Shown here: one piece after another, positions 9,022-16,607 of the stretch
Position numbering within the stretch: the stretch's first letter is position 1
Layout of the letters: each line of letters begins with the position of its first letter
NCBI RefSeq assembly: GCF_003711225.1
Contig: NZ_CP031030.1
Coordinates: 1,302,001-1,366,000, forward strand
Length of the DNA stretch: 64,000 nucleotides
Origin: Runella sp. SP2
GTDB lineage: Bacteria; Bacteroidota; Bacteroidia; Cytophagales; Spirosomataceae
Reading direction: 5' to 3'
The notes under the pieces: generated by a model
The model's database searches: none
The model's input: only the letters and a program-made list of their open reading frames with translations
What the model was told of the DNA's origin: nothing
Translations under genes and position numbers: made by a program

Positions 9022-9076
9022 CGCCTCGATAAACGACAAGCCAACGCGGTTTTAATTTATCGTTCAGCCTTTAAAC

Positions 9077-9163
9077 GGAGAGATGGGTGAGTGGCTGAAA
9101 CCAGCAGTTTGCTAAACTGCCGTACTCGCAAGGGTACCGAGGGTTCGAATCCCTCTCCCTCCG
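9077..9163 (+). tRNA. tRNA-Ser (GCT anticodon)
   Basis: 87 nt. Anticodon arm GCAGT-TTGCTAA-ACTGC gives anticodon GCT. It has a long variable arm (TACTCGCAAGGGTA region), T arm GAGGG-TTCGAAT-CCCTC and discriminator G, as expected for class II tRNA-Ser. The acceptor pairs GGAGAGA with TCCCTCC, leaving one A-C mismatch. CCA is not encoded. Confidence 0.95.
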
Positions 9164-9184
9164 CTTGCTTGAAATAGCAGGAAT

Positions 9185-9259
9185 CGGGATGTAGCGTAGT
9201 CCGGTCATCGCGCCTGGTTTGGGACCAGGAGGTCGCAAGTTCGAATCTTGCCATCCCGA
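9185..9259 (+). tRNA. tRNA-Pro (TGG anticodon)
   Basis: 75 nt. Acceptor CGGGATG/CATCCCG is perfect. Anticodon arm CCTGG-TTTGGGA-CCAGG gives anticodon TGG. The T arm contains GTTCGAATC. Discriminator A, no encoded CCA. Lies 21 nt after tRNA-Ser and shares its promoter. Confidence 0.95.
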
Positions 9260-9262
9260 CAG

Positions 9263-9292
9263 AAAGCCTTCCAATTTGGAAGGCTTTTTTAT
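9263..9292 (+). terminator. Intrinsic terminator after the tRNA pair
   Basis: 10-bp stem AAAGCCTTCC/GGAAGGCTTT around AATTT, followed by a T run. It starts 4 nt after tRNA-Pro. Confidence 0.85.
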
Positions 9293-9308
9293 TTTCTATA
9301 GCTTCATT

Positions 9309-9424
9309 TTTTACCCGCAGAAACCCGCTGAATAATTCAAACGCAGATTGTCGCTGAAAAAGGACTTAATGAGTTTTTTCAGCGACAATCTGCGGGTTAA
9401 ATCTGCGAAAGTCTGCGGGTAAAA
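9309..9424. repeat. 116-bp palindromic element with terminal inverted repeats (MITE-like)
   Basis: Perfect 13-bp outer inverted repeats TTTTACCCGCAGA (9309-9321) and TCTGCGGGTAAAA (9412-9424) enclose a perfect 20-bp stem (9342-9361 with 9375-9394, loop 13 nt). ACCCGC/GCGGGT sub-repeats lie between. No ORF. The design is that of a miniature transposable or extragenic palindromic element next to a tRNA cluster. Confidence 0.75.
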
Positions 9425-9611
9425 CTTTAATCAAACTCTCTACTTATTTTTTTGTATTATATAAAGTGCTAATAGTCAATGTTTTGTATAATAATTTTAA
9501 AGAAATTCCAAGAAAAATAGCCTCCTTCAAATCTAAGTACTGACCAATCGCCGTAAGTCTGTTTGTAATTCAAAACTTCAACAATCCATTAAAAACCAAA
9601 TTACAAACACA

Positions 9612-10157
9612 ATGAAAAAGCTAGTAATGTTGTTCGTGTCGGCATTTATTTTCAACGCATCTTTTGCCCAAGAAAAAACAGTAGAGGTAGGTGGAGCACC
9701 AATGTACCCGTCAAAAAATATCGTGCAAAATGCGGTTAATTCTAAAGACCACACAACGCTAGTAGCAGCCGTGAAAGCCGCTGGATTGGTAGAAACTTTG
9801 CAAAGTGCAGGTCCATTTACGGTTTTTGCTCCTACGAATGCCGCTTTTGACAAATTGCCTGCGGGAACAGTAGAGACCTTAGTGAAGCCTGAGAACAAAG
9901 GAACGCTTACCACTGTTTTAACGTACCACGTAGTAGCGGGTAAAATGGATTCCAAAGCCATCGCCGAGGCCATCAAAGCAGGAAGTGGAACGGCTACCTT
10001 CAAAACGGTACAGGGCGGAACGCTAAAAGTAACAATGAAAGGGAAAAATTTGATTCTTACTGACGAAAAAGGAGGCACCTCAACAGTAACAATCAAGGAC
10101 GTGTATCAAAGCAACGGCGTGATTCACGTTATTGATACAGTCGTAATGCCAGGATAG
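9612..10157 (+). CDS. Exported fasciclin (FAS1) domain protein
   Basis: 181 aa. Signal peptide 1-19 with Gln at +1 (SFAQ). One FAS1 domain covers most of the mature protein: FTVFAPTNAAFDKLP, then LTYHVVAG and the C-terminal block NGVIHVIDTVVMP. FAS1 domains act in adhesion or in binding polymers and small molecules outside the cell; the specific role cannot be told. Monocistronic, with a strong terminator downstream. The 187 nt between the palindromic element and this gene is AT-rich and shows no other gene. Confidence 0.9.
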   Translation: MKKLVMLFVSAFIFNASFAQEKTVEVGGAPMYPSKNIVQNAVNSKDHTTLVAAVKAAGLVETLQSAGPFTVFAPTNAAFDKLPAGTVETLVKPENKGTLTTVLTYHVVAGKMDSKAIAEAIKAGSGTATFKTVQGGTLKVTMKGKNLILTDEKGGTSTVTIKDVYQSNGVIHVIDTVVMPG

Positions 10158-10160
10158 GTT

Positions 10161-10185
10161 AGGTGTAGATGGTTAGCTTACGACC
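10161..10185. repeat. Degenerate copy of the GGTTGCTTACAACC repeat
   Basis: AGGTGTAGATGGTTAGCTTACGACC here matches 1298-1322 apart from a few substitutions and one inserted base. The hairpin is weakened. It lies directly before the fasciclin-gene terminator. Confidence 0.55.
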
Positions 10186-10189
10186 TGCG

Positions 10190-10219
10190 AGCGGTGGATA
10201 TTTTCCACCGCTTTTTTTA
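10190..10219 (+). terminator. Intrinsic terminator of the fasciclin gene
   Basis: 9-bp stem AGCGGTGGA/TCCACCGCT, loop TATTT, then seven T residues. It could also serve the convergent ogt gene less efficiently. Confidence 0.85.
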
Positions 10220-10230
10220 TTTTGTGCCAA

Positions 10231-10707
10231 CTAAAACAAACTTCCCTGCAATCCTCCCTTTTCAAATTCAATGAGCCACTTTTTGCGCAAAAGACCACCC
10301 GCATAGCCCGTCAGGCTACCGTCAGAGCCAATGATACGGTGGCACGGAACAATGAGCCAAATGGGGTTTTTGCCATTGGCAGCCGCCACGGCACGGATAG
10401 CTTTTTCGTCGCCTAGTTGCCGAGAAAGTGCTAAATAAGAAGTGGTTCGGCCATAAGGAACAAGGAGTAATTCCTGCCAAACGCGTCGTTGAAATTCGGT
10501 TCCTTGGGGATTTAGCTTTAAGTCAAACTCTTGACGTTTTCCCTCAAAATATTCTTTCAATTGGGTTACACAGCGTTGTACTATCTCACAGGTTGGGGCT
10601 TCGAGGGTAGGGAAGGCATCGCTAGTAATGGTCACTTTTTGGATGCCGTCGTCGTCACCTTCAATGTGAGCTACTCCGAGGGGCGTTTGCAAATACGCAA
10701 TAGACAT
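10231..10707 (-). CDS. ogt: Methylated-DNA-[protein]-cysteine S-methyltransferase
   Basis: 158 aa when started at the ATG at 10707 (MSIAYLQTP). A longer frame upstream would overlap the divergent aminotransferase and has no family similarity. Repairs O6-methylguanine by suicidal transfer to Cys122 in the PCHRIIG motif. The recognition-helix region includes EFQRRVWQEL, and YGRTTSY is typical of Ogt/AGT. No Ada-type N-terminal domain. Divergent from the aminotransferase, with an 88-nt shared promoter region. Confidence 0.95.
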   Translation of the reverse strand: MSIAYLQTPLGVAHIEGDDDGIQKVTITSDAFPTLEAPTCEIVQRCVTQLKEYFEGKRQEFDLKLNPQGTEFQRRVWQELLLVPYGRTTSYLALSRQLGDEKAIRAVAAANGKNPIWLIVPCHRIIGSDGSLTGYAGGLLRKKWLIEFEKGGLQGSLF

Positions 10708-10760
10708 GGGTTGTAGTTGATAAAATTGAAATAAAAATAGGTTTTTTTTGCATATAATCG

Positions 10761-10768
10761 TAATTTTG
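10761..10768 (+). promoter_or_regulatory. -7 box TAATTTTG before the aminotransferase gene
   Basis: TAATTTTG matches TAnnTTTG and lies 27 nt before the chosen ATG at 10796. It argues against the in-frame TTG at 10748 as a start, because transcription would begin downstream of it. No clear -33 box. Confidence 0.55.
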
Positions 10769-10795
10769 CGCGCAAATTTTTTAAAACAACTTACT

Positions 10796-12013
10796 ATGTC
10801 TGCTGTTGTAGAAACGGCCAGTGTTTTGGCCGACCGCATTAACGCGTTAGAAGAGTCTTCTACGTTGGGAATGACCAAAAAAGCGCGCGAACTCGCCGCA
10901 CAAGGTCATAAAGTGATTAGCTTGAGCGTTGGTGAGCCCGACTTCAAGACCCCCAAGCACATCTGCGAAGCTGCAAAGCAAGCCATCGACGAAGGCTATC
11001 ACGGCTATTCGCCAGTGGCAGGTTATGCCGATTTGCGCAAAGCCATTGCTGATAAGTTTAAGAATGAGAACAATATAAATTGGAACCCTGAAAACGTAGT
11101 GGTTTCGACGGGAGCTAAACATTCGTTGGCTAACGTGATTCAGGTATTGGTAAACCCAGGCGACGAAGTGGTGATTTTGTCTCCATATTGGGTGAGCTAT
11201 TCTGAAATGGTGAAGTTGGCTGAAGGGAAATCTGTGATTGTGGACGGTAGCTTTGAAAATGATTTTAAAGTAACACCTGAGCAATTGGAAGCGGCCATCA
11301 CGAGCCGTACCAAAGTCGTAATGTTTGCTTCTCCTAACAACCCAACGGGTTCGGTATATAGCGAAGAAGAACTTCGTGCGTTGGCAGCGGTGATTGCAAA
11401 ATACGAAAATGTGTATGTATTGGCGGACGAAATCTACGAATACATCAACTTTACACCACAAGGTCACTTTAGCATTGGTTCAGTAGCCGAAATTCACGAC
11501 CGTGTGGTTACGGTTAACGGAGTTGCCAAAGGGTATGCCATGACAGGATGGCGCATTGGGTACATCGGTGCTGCTAAATGGATTGCCGATGGTGTAGAAA
11601 AATTACAAGGCCAAGTAACTTCTGGAACGGGGTCAATTTCACAGCGCGCTGCTTTGGCTGCCATCACAGGCCCTAAAGATGCCGCCAAAGAAATGTGCGA
11701 AGCCTACGACCGTCGCCGTCATTTGGTAGTTGGTTTGTTGAAAGAAATTCCAGGGTTCAAAGTAAATATGCCACAAGGTGCGTTTTATGCGTTCCCTGAC
11801 ATCAGCTATTATTTCGGTAAAACGGATGGTAAAACGGCCATCAACGACTCGGATGATTTCTGCATGTGGTTGTTGAACGAAGCGTTCGTAGCCACAGTTG
11901 CAGGTTCTGGTTTTGGAGCACCAAACTGTATGCGTATCTCAACGGCCGCTTCGGACGAAAACTTAACCGAAGCTTGTCGTCGTATTGCAGATGCCGTAGC
12001 AAAATTGTATTAG
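10796..12013 (+). CDS. PLP-dependent class I aminotransferase (aspartate aminotransferase type)
   Basis: 405 aa from the ATG at 10796. Fold type I aminotransferase of the AspB/AspC subgroup: SVGEPDF near 44-50, NNPTGS (180-185), ADEIYEYINF with Asp211, PLP-binding Lys245 in VAKGYAMTGWRIGY, and CMRIS near the C-terminus for the substrate-carboxylate Arg. Likely transfers amino groups between aspartate or aromatic amino acids and 2-oxoglutarate; exact specificity is not readable. Chosen start follows the -7 box. Confidence 0.9.
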   Translation: MSAVVETASVLADRINALEESSTLGMTKKARELAAQGHKVISLSVGEPDFKTPKHICEAAKQAIDEGYHGYSPVAGYADLRKAIADKFKNENNINWNPENVVVSTGAKHSLANVIQVLVNPGDEVVILSPYWVSYSEMVKLAEGKSVIVDGSFENDFKVTPEQLEAAITSRTKVVMFASPNNPTGSVYSEEELRALAAVIAKYENVYVLADEIYEYINFTPQGHFSIGSVAEIHDRVVTVNGVAKGYAMTGWRIGYIGAAKWIADGVEKLQGQVTSGTGSISQRAALAAITGPKDAAKEMCEAYDRRRHLVVGLLKEIPGFKVNMPQGAFYAFPDISYYFGKTDGKTAINDSDDFCMWLLNEAFVATVAGSGFGAPNCMRISTAASDENLTEACRRIADAVAKLY

Positions 12014-12043
12014 TCGCAAACTGCGACTGACGAAAATAGGTGT

Positions 12044-12082
12044 ACCCCGAGAAAGCAAACGCGCTTTTTCGGGGTCTTTTTT
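12044..12082 (+). terminator. Intrinsic terminator after the aminotransferase gene
   Basis: 13-bp stem ACCCCGAGAAAGC/GCTTTTTCGGGGT (one G-T pair), loop AAACGC, followed by TCTTTTTTT. A small AGTCGC/GCGACT hairpin lies immediately after the stop codon (12012-12028). Confidence 0.85.
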
Positions 12083-12084
12083 TG

Positions 12085-12396
12085 CTATTGCTTTGGAAGC
12101 TTTTTAAGAATGGCTGAATCAATATAAAACGTACCAAAAGGAATGAAGCATGCCAGTAATACTTTCCAAGTTACCGTTTGGAAAGGCCAACGTTGTTCAA
12201 GGCTTACTTTGAGGGTACTAAAAACAAAAAGGACAAAAAGGATACCATGGACAGGGCCAATGGCTTTTACCCAACTTGGATCATGCGCCATGTACTTGAG
12301 CGGAACTGCTACAAAAACTAGCAATAGTAGAGAAATACCTTCCAAAAAGGCAATAAGCCGTAACCGACCTACGGAGGTCGTGAAAAAAGAGCTCAT
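12085..12396 (-). CDS. DUF3817-type small integral membrane protein
   Basis: 103 aa from the ATG at 12396 (MSSFFTTSVGRLR). Three hydrophobic segments: about 13-33, 47-65 and 78-96. The N-terminal block RLRLIAFLEGISLLLLV and the middle PVHGILFVLFV are typical of DUF3817. Function unknown. It lies 10 nt after another small membrane-protein gene on the same strand, so the two are probably co-transcribed. Confidence 0.8.
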   Translation of the reverse strand: MSSFFTTSVGRLRLIAFLEGISLLLLVFVAVPLKYMAHDPSWVKAIGPVHGILFVLFVFSTLKVSLEQRWPFQTVTWKVLLACFIPFGTFYIDSAILKKLPKQ

Positions 12397-12406
12397 AATG
12401 TAAATG

Positions 12407-12871
12407 TTAGAAAGTTCTAAAAAGTGGTCGAGTAGAGAGCGGAGAAAATGGCCAAGGTATGGCAATAAAAATAACCAAGAGGGTCAATGCAAACCAGAAA
12501 AACATGGTTTTGAATTTATCGTGGTCGGTTGCTTTTCGTTTTGCTAACGCTGAACCGATGGTGACAAGAACAACCGCGATAAACATTAGCAATGGATGAA
12601 TCAATCCGAAGAATGTTAAATCTAATTGTTGGAAACCCATTCGGACATTTTTCAAAAAATACATGGCCATCGGGCTTTCGCTGTAAATCCATAAGCCGAG
12701 CATCAACTGAATATGGGCCATAGTAGCTGTCCAATGCCGAAAAGCGTTATCGGCTCTTGTGAATGGACGGGGTTGACGAATCCCTAAATAAGCCCTAATC
12801 AGCGAGATAACTAAGGTAGCGACGACCAACCAACGAACCGTGGAATGTAAAAATAGAAGAAACGAATACAT
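12407..12871 (-). CDS. Four-helix integral membrane protein, unknown function
   Basis: 154 aa from the ATG at 12871 (MYSFLLFLHSTVRW); a TTG six codons upstream is less likely. Four hydrophobic segments and several conserved-looking His and Trp residues in membrane regions (FLHSTVRW, RHWTATMAH, GLIHPLLM) recall small b-type cytochrome-like families. Haem binding is only a guess. First gene of a two-gene unit with the DUF3817 protein. Confidence 0.65.
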   Translation of the reverse strand: MYSFLLFLHSTVRWLVVATLVISLIRAYLGIRQPRPFTRADNAFRHWTATMAHIQLMLGLWIYSESPMAMYFLKNVRMGFQQLDLTFFGLIHPLLMFIAVVLVTIGSALAKRKATDHDKFKTMFFWFALTLLVIFIAIPWPFSPLSTRPLFRTF

Positions 12872-12935
12872 AGATTTTTTTATTTGCAAAGGTCGCTGCT
12901 AACCGAATACAAAAGTAGGACGAGAAAAGCTGATA

Positions 12936-13844
12936 TTAGGACAAATCAATCTTTTTGCGAAATTCAAGCGGACTGACACCTACGTATTTTTTAAATAACC
13001 TACTAAAATAAGAAGCGTCTAGTAAACCAAGTTCGGTAGCAATTTCGCTGATACTTAGTTTGCTCTGAAATAGGAGTACTTTGGCTTCAAGTACCAGTGT
13101 TTGGTCAATCCACTTGGAGGGGGATTGATTGGTGACGTCACGGATAACTTTGTTGAGGTGATTGGGGCTGACGTGAAGCAATTCGGCGTATTCGCTCACA
13201 AGATGTTTATTACGAATATGCACATGCAAAAGTGCTTTGAAGCGATTGGTTAGGTGCAAAGACGTCGTGCTTTTTCCTTGTGCAAGTGGCTGATAGGCCG
13301 TGTTTAACTCGCACAGTGCCGCAATAAAATAGGGCTGAATCAACGAACTTCCCAAGCCGTATTGTTGGTATTCGAGCTGTACCCGATGAAAAAGCATTTC
13401 TAAAAAAAGGGCGCTTGACGGCTCTGGGCGAATGATGGGGTTGCCCCAAAGCGTAAGAAATTCAAATTGGTCAATCAGTTCTTTACTGCCAATTTTACCA
13501 ATAAGAAAATCACTGCTAAACACCACAATGTAGCCCTGATTTTGTTCGTATTTATCAAATGAAAACACCTGTCCAGCGGGTACGACGAGGCATTCGTTGG
13601 CTTGGATGCAAACATCATGGAAGCCGATTTTCATGGTAGCTTCCCCTGACGTTAAGTAAATAAGCGAGTGCGTAGTGGAGCGAGAAGCGGGAACGGGTAA
13701 TTTAGACAGTTTTATCAATTCTTGCACATCTACAATAAAGAAGCGCCCAAAGTCGGGGCGCATCATTTCTTGCAGCGGAGCCTCAGGTTCAAAGTACTTA
13801 TCGACAAATTCGTAGGTCGAAAATGTTTTTATTTTTTTTGACAC
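12936..13844 (-). CDS. AraC-family transcriptional regulator
   Basis: 302 aa. N-terminal cupin-like ligand domain (about 20-170, with ANECLVVPAGQVFSFD). C-terminal double helix-turn-helix: LLHVSPNHLNKVIRDVTNQSP for the first helix pair, then ISEIATELGLLDASYFSRLFKKYVGVSPLEFRK, the classic AraC signature. Cytoplasmic. It lies directly downstream of the beta-lactamase-like gene on the same strand (15 nt), so they may form one transcript. Target genes unknown. Confidence 0.9.
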   Translation of the reverse strand: MSKKIKTFSTYEFVDKYFEPEAPLQEMMRPDFGRFFIVDVQELIKLSKLPVPASRSTTHSLIYLTSGEATMKIGFHDVCIQANECLVVPAGQVFSFDKYEQNQGYIVVFSSDFLIGKIGSKELIDQFEFLTLWGNPIIRPEPSSALFLEMLFHRVQLEYQQYGLGSSLIQPYFIAALCELNTAYQPLAQGKSTTSLHLTNRFKALLHVHIRNKHLVSEYAELLHVSPNHLNKVIRDVTNQSPSKWIDQTLVLEAKVLLFQSKLSISEIATELGLLDASYFSRLFKKYVGVSPLEFRKKIDLS

Positions 13845-13859
13845 GGCTACTTGTCTAGT

Positions 13860-14813
13860 TTATTCGACGGCTTCTTGGTACCATTTTTCAAAATTGGCAG
13901 GAGCCTGCCAAGGGTGTTTTGGTTCGTAATAATTCCAAAGCGCTTTTGCTACCTTTCTAAGTAAAACATATCCAGCGTTATTGGAAGTCCAGCTTTCGTC
14001 TTTGTTGTTTTTGGTAATGACACAATACACATACTCTCCGTGAGGTGCATGAACCAAGACAGCTTCCGAACGAGAGCGATTAACCGCGCCATTTTTACAT
14101 GCGGTTTTTATTTCAGGGGGAAGTTGCGAAAGCCCTTCACCGTCCCAATACTGACGGGTTAAATTACGGTACATTCGGTCGGAGGCGTCGGGGCTGATGG
14201 CTTTTCCTGCACGAATCATTGCAATGAGTTCGGCCATTTCGCGAGGGCTGGTTTGTCCCCAGCCGTAACGCGTGCGGTTGGCTTCGCGGCCAGGGGTGCG
14301 CGAATTGACTCGGGTGGCCGTAAATCCGTTTTTGTCCAACCATTCGTTGATACTTTTTCCGCCCCCTGCTAAGGCTTGACACCAAAGGCTGCCTGTGTTG
14401 TCGCTGACGGTTTCCATGAGCATTACAACTTCGCTCAATGGAATTTTTGCGCCGTCTTTGAGTGAGCCTACAATCCCATCATCGTAGTGTAACGAATCTT
14501 TGTAGGTAAGAATGGCATTGTATTTTAATTCACCTTTACTGATTTTATCAAACAACCCGCACTGAATCGGTACTTTGATCATGCTGGCTGTGGGAAACAG
14601 CGTATCGGCATTGATTTCGACGATTTTGTTGGTTTTCAAATTCCGAACATACACTCCCACGTCGCCTTCGTGTCCCTTGATGAGTTCTTGAAGAAGCGCC
14701 GTAAGCTTTTTGTCGGTTTTGGGGTTGCGAACAGTCGAAGGCTGTGCTGATGCTGAAAAAATACCGTAAAGGCAAATGATGATAAGAAAGGAAAGGCGAG
14801 TTGATGAAAACAT
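13860..14813 (-). CDS. Class A beta-lactamase-like exported serine hydrolase
   Basis: 317 aa. Signal peptide with Gln at +1 (ASAQ, about 24). Catalytic SxxK is Ser77-M-I-K80, the SDN loop is 137-139, and REAN with Glu177 lies where the omega-loop Glu166 is expected. The third motif is K240-N-G242 instead of KTG/KSG. The overall order fits class A beta-lactamases, but the KNG change and the unusual loop mean beta-lactam hydrolysis should not be assumed; an esterase or peptidase-like role is possible. The protein should be periplasmic. Followed by an AraC regulator gene. Confidence 0.8.
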   Translation of the reverse strand: MFSSTRLSFLIIICLYGIFSASAQPSTVRNPKTDKKLTALLQELIKGHEGDVGVYVRNLKTNKIVEINADTLFPTASMIKVPIQCGLFDKISKGELKYNAILTYKDSLHYDDGIVGSLKDGAKIPLSEVVMLMETVSDNTGSLWCQALAGGGKSINEWLDKNGFTATRVNSRTPGREANRTRYGWGQTSPREMAELIAMIRAGKAISPDASDRMYRNLTRQYWDGEGLSQLPPEIKTACKNGAVNRSRSEAVLVHAPHGEYVYCVITKNNKDESWTSNNAGYVLLRKVAKALWNYYEPKHPWQAPANFEKWYQEAVE

Positions 14814-14831
14814 GGGTTGGGGTGTTGGGAA

Positions 14832-15812
14832 TTAAAGTGTGTTTTCGGAAAGCTGTTTATTCTCAAAATCGGCAAGATTCTGCAAAGTCACTTGGGCGAT
14901 TTGGGTAAGGGCTTCTTCCGTAAAAAAACCTTGGTGCGCCGTAATTAGCACATTTGGAAAACTCATCAGTCGCATGAGCATATCGTCTTGGATGATGCTT
15001 TCCGAAAAATCATTGAAAAACAAATCGGCTTCTTGTTCATAGACATCAATGCCCAAATATCCTAATTTTTCGTTTTTTAGGGCATTAATAACCGCTTTAG
15101 TGTCGATAAGCCCGCCGCGACTCGTATTAATGAGCATGGCGTTAGGTTTCATTTTTTCGAGCGACTCGCTGTTAATGAGGCGATTGGTTTGGGGAGTAAG
15201 CGGGCAGTGGAGTGAAATTACGTCCGACTGGGCAAATAGCTCGTCTAATTCCACAAACTGAATTCCTGCATTGATAAGTACAGGATTGGGATGAATGTCA
15301 TAAGCCAATACTTTGCACCCAAACCCTTTCATAATGAATGCAAAAGCCTCCCCAATTTTTCCCGTTCCAATCACCCCGACGGTTTTCCCGTACAAATCAA
15401 AACCCGTGAGGCGTTCCAACGAAAAATTCCCTTCACGGACGCGGTTGTAAGCTTTATGCGTTTTGCGGTTAAGTGTCATGATGAGTGCTACGGCGTGTTC
15501 GGCCACGGCGTGGGGCGAGTAAGCGGGTACACGAACGACGGTAATGCCATGTTTTTGAGCCGCTCGAAGGTCCACGTTGTTGAAACCCGCACAGCGTAGG
15601 GCGATGATTTTGATGTTTCGCGCGGCGAGTTGTGCAATGACTTCAGCGTTGAGTTGGTCATTGACAAAAACGCATACCCCGTCGTAGCCGTTGGCCAAAT
15701 CAACGCTTTCGGCGTTGAGGGGATTTTCAAAGTATTTTAACTCATGGTATGTATTATAGCGGTTAAAATAGATTTTATCGTAGATTTTTGAACTGAAAAA
15801 TGCAATTTTCAT
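14832..15812 (-). CDS. ldhA: D-lactate dehydrogenase-type 2-hydroxyacid dehydrogenase
   Basis: 326 aa. NAD-dependent D-2-hydroxyacid dehydrogenase, LdhA subgroup. The Rossmann motif is VIGTGKIGEAF (147-157). Catalytic residues are Arg232 (TSRGGLIDT), Glu259 (DVYEQEADLFF) and His293 (ITAHQGFFT). The EQEADLFF-D block is typical of fermentative D-lactate dehydrogenases. Reduces pyruvate to D-lactate in the cytoplasm. Divergent from the LysM gene. 18 nt separate its stop from the beta-lactamase-like gene start, so read-through is possible. Confidence 0.9.
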   Translation of the reverse strand: MKIAFFSSKIYDKIYFNRYNTYHELKYFENPLNAESVDLANGYDGVCVFVNDQLNAEVIAQLAARNIKIIALRCAGFNNVDLRAAQKHGITVVRVPAYSPHAVAEHAVALIMTLNRKTHKAYNRVREGNFSLERLTGFDLYGKTVGVIGTGKIGEAFAFIMKGFGCKVLAYDIHPNPVLINAGIQFVELDELFAQSDVISLHCPLTPQTNRLINSESLEKMKPNAMLINTSRGGLIDTKAVINALKNEKLGYLGIDVYEQEADLFFNDFSESIIQDDMLMRLMSFPNVLITAHQGFFTEEALTQIAQVTLQNLADFENKQLSENTL

Positions 15813-15932
15813 ACCTTTTGTGTGACTTAAAACTAAAATAACGGTCTAACGATTTGCAAGGACTTAAAAAACACTTAGATTTGAGCCTTGTGAATCAAAT
15901 ATAGTATAAACCAAACAAAATCTTTTTCAACC

Positions 15933-16394
15933 ATGGGACTCATGTCATTTTTTAAGGGTGTTGGAGAAAAAATCTTCGGCAAAGACGAACCAGCTGCAGC
16001 ACCTGAAAAAGTTGCGGAACTCAAAGCAGGCGCGTTGCTTCAGCACGTAAAAACGTTGGGCTTGCCTTACAATAAACTCATTGTAAAAGTAGCGGGTCAC
16101 ACCGTTATTATTGAAGGTGAAGTTGCGAAACAAGAAGACGCCGAAAAAATCGCGTTGGCAGTAGGAAACGTAGAAGGTGTTGAGGCTGTTGATAACAATA
16201 TGGTAGTGGTAGAACCCGCTCCAGAAGCTCAGTATCACACAGTTGTAGAAGGTGATTGGCTTTCTAAAATCTCGGCTAAGTACTACGGAGATCCAATGAA
16301 GTACGAAATTATCTTTGAAGCAAACAAGCCAATGTTGACTCACCCTGATAAAATTTACCCTGGTCAGGTGTTGCGTATTCCACCGCTTTCATAA
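15933..16394 (+). CDS. BON-LysM protein (Kbp/YgaU-like)
   Basis: 153 aa, no signal peptide. Residues about 25-92 form a BON domain (VAGHTVIIEGEVAKQEDAEKIALAVGNVEGVEAVDN). Residues 98-151 form a LysM domain (YHTVVEGDWLSKISAKYYGD, PGQVLRIP). This order and length match the E. coli potassium-binding protein Kbp (YgaU) family, so cytoplasmic K+ binding or an osmotic-stress role is plausible. Single gene with its own double terminator. Confidence 0.85.
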   Translation: MGLMSFFKGVGEKIFGKDEPAAAPEKVAELKAGALLQHVKTLGLPYNKLIVKVAGHTVIIEGEVAKQEDAEKIALAVGNVEGVEAVDNNMVVVEPAPEAQYHTVVEGDWLSKISAKYYGDPMKYEIIFEANKPMLTHPDKIYPGQVLRIPPLS

Positions 16395-16407
16395 TTCAAC
16401 ATTCCCC

Positions 16408-16440
16408 AACTTCCCGAAAGTTTTAAACTTTCGGGAAGTT
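16408..16440 (+). terminator. Long hairpin after the LysM gene (TTCCCGAAAGT type)
   Basis: Perfect 14-bp stem AACTTCCCGAAAGT/ACTTTCGGGAAGTT with a 5-nt loop. There is no T run directly behind it. The same palindrome type occurs after ppk2, where it is the target of the insertion sequence, so it also belongs to a repeat family. Confidence 0.7.
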
Positions 16441-16446
16441 CTCCCC

Positions 16447-16486
16447 AAGCCCTTCTAAGCGTCATTTCTTGGAAGGGCTTTTTTTG
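16447..16486 (+). terminator. Intrinsic terminator
   Basis: 9-bp stem AAGCCCTTC/GAAGGGCTT (16447-16455 with 16472-16480), loop 16 nt, followed by TTTTT. Second in the tandem pair of hairpins after the LysM gene. Confidence 0.75.
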
Positions 16487-16607
16487 TTGTTACTACCCCC
16501 AGAAAAGTGAAACTGATTTTTATCATGGTTTGGGTTAACAAAAAGTCATAAAAGGCTAGTGGGAAAGTGATTGTTTTGAGAACAAACATTTTAACCATCG
16601 TCGCACT

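Noticed and set aside
9057-9274. Two minus-strand ORFs of 65-67 codons across the tRNA genes
   Set aside because: They are antisense to two clearly folded tRNAs; the apparent proteins are artefacts often seen over tRNA loci.
13860-14813. Acquired antibiotic-resistance beta-lactamase
   Set aside because: Composition matches the neighbours, there is no mobile context, and the KNG motif departs from typical resistance enzymes.
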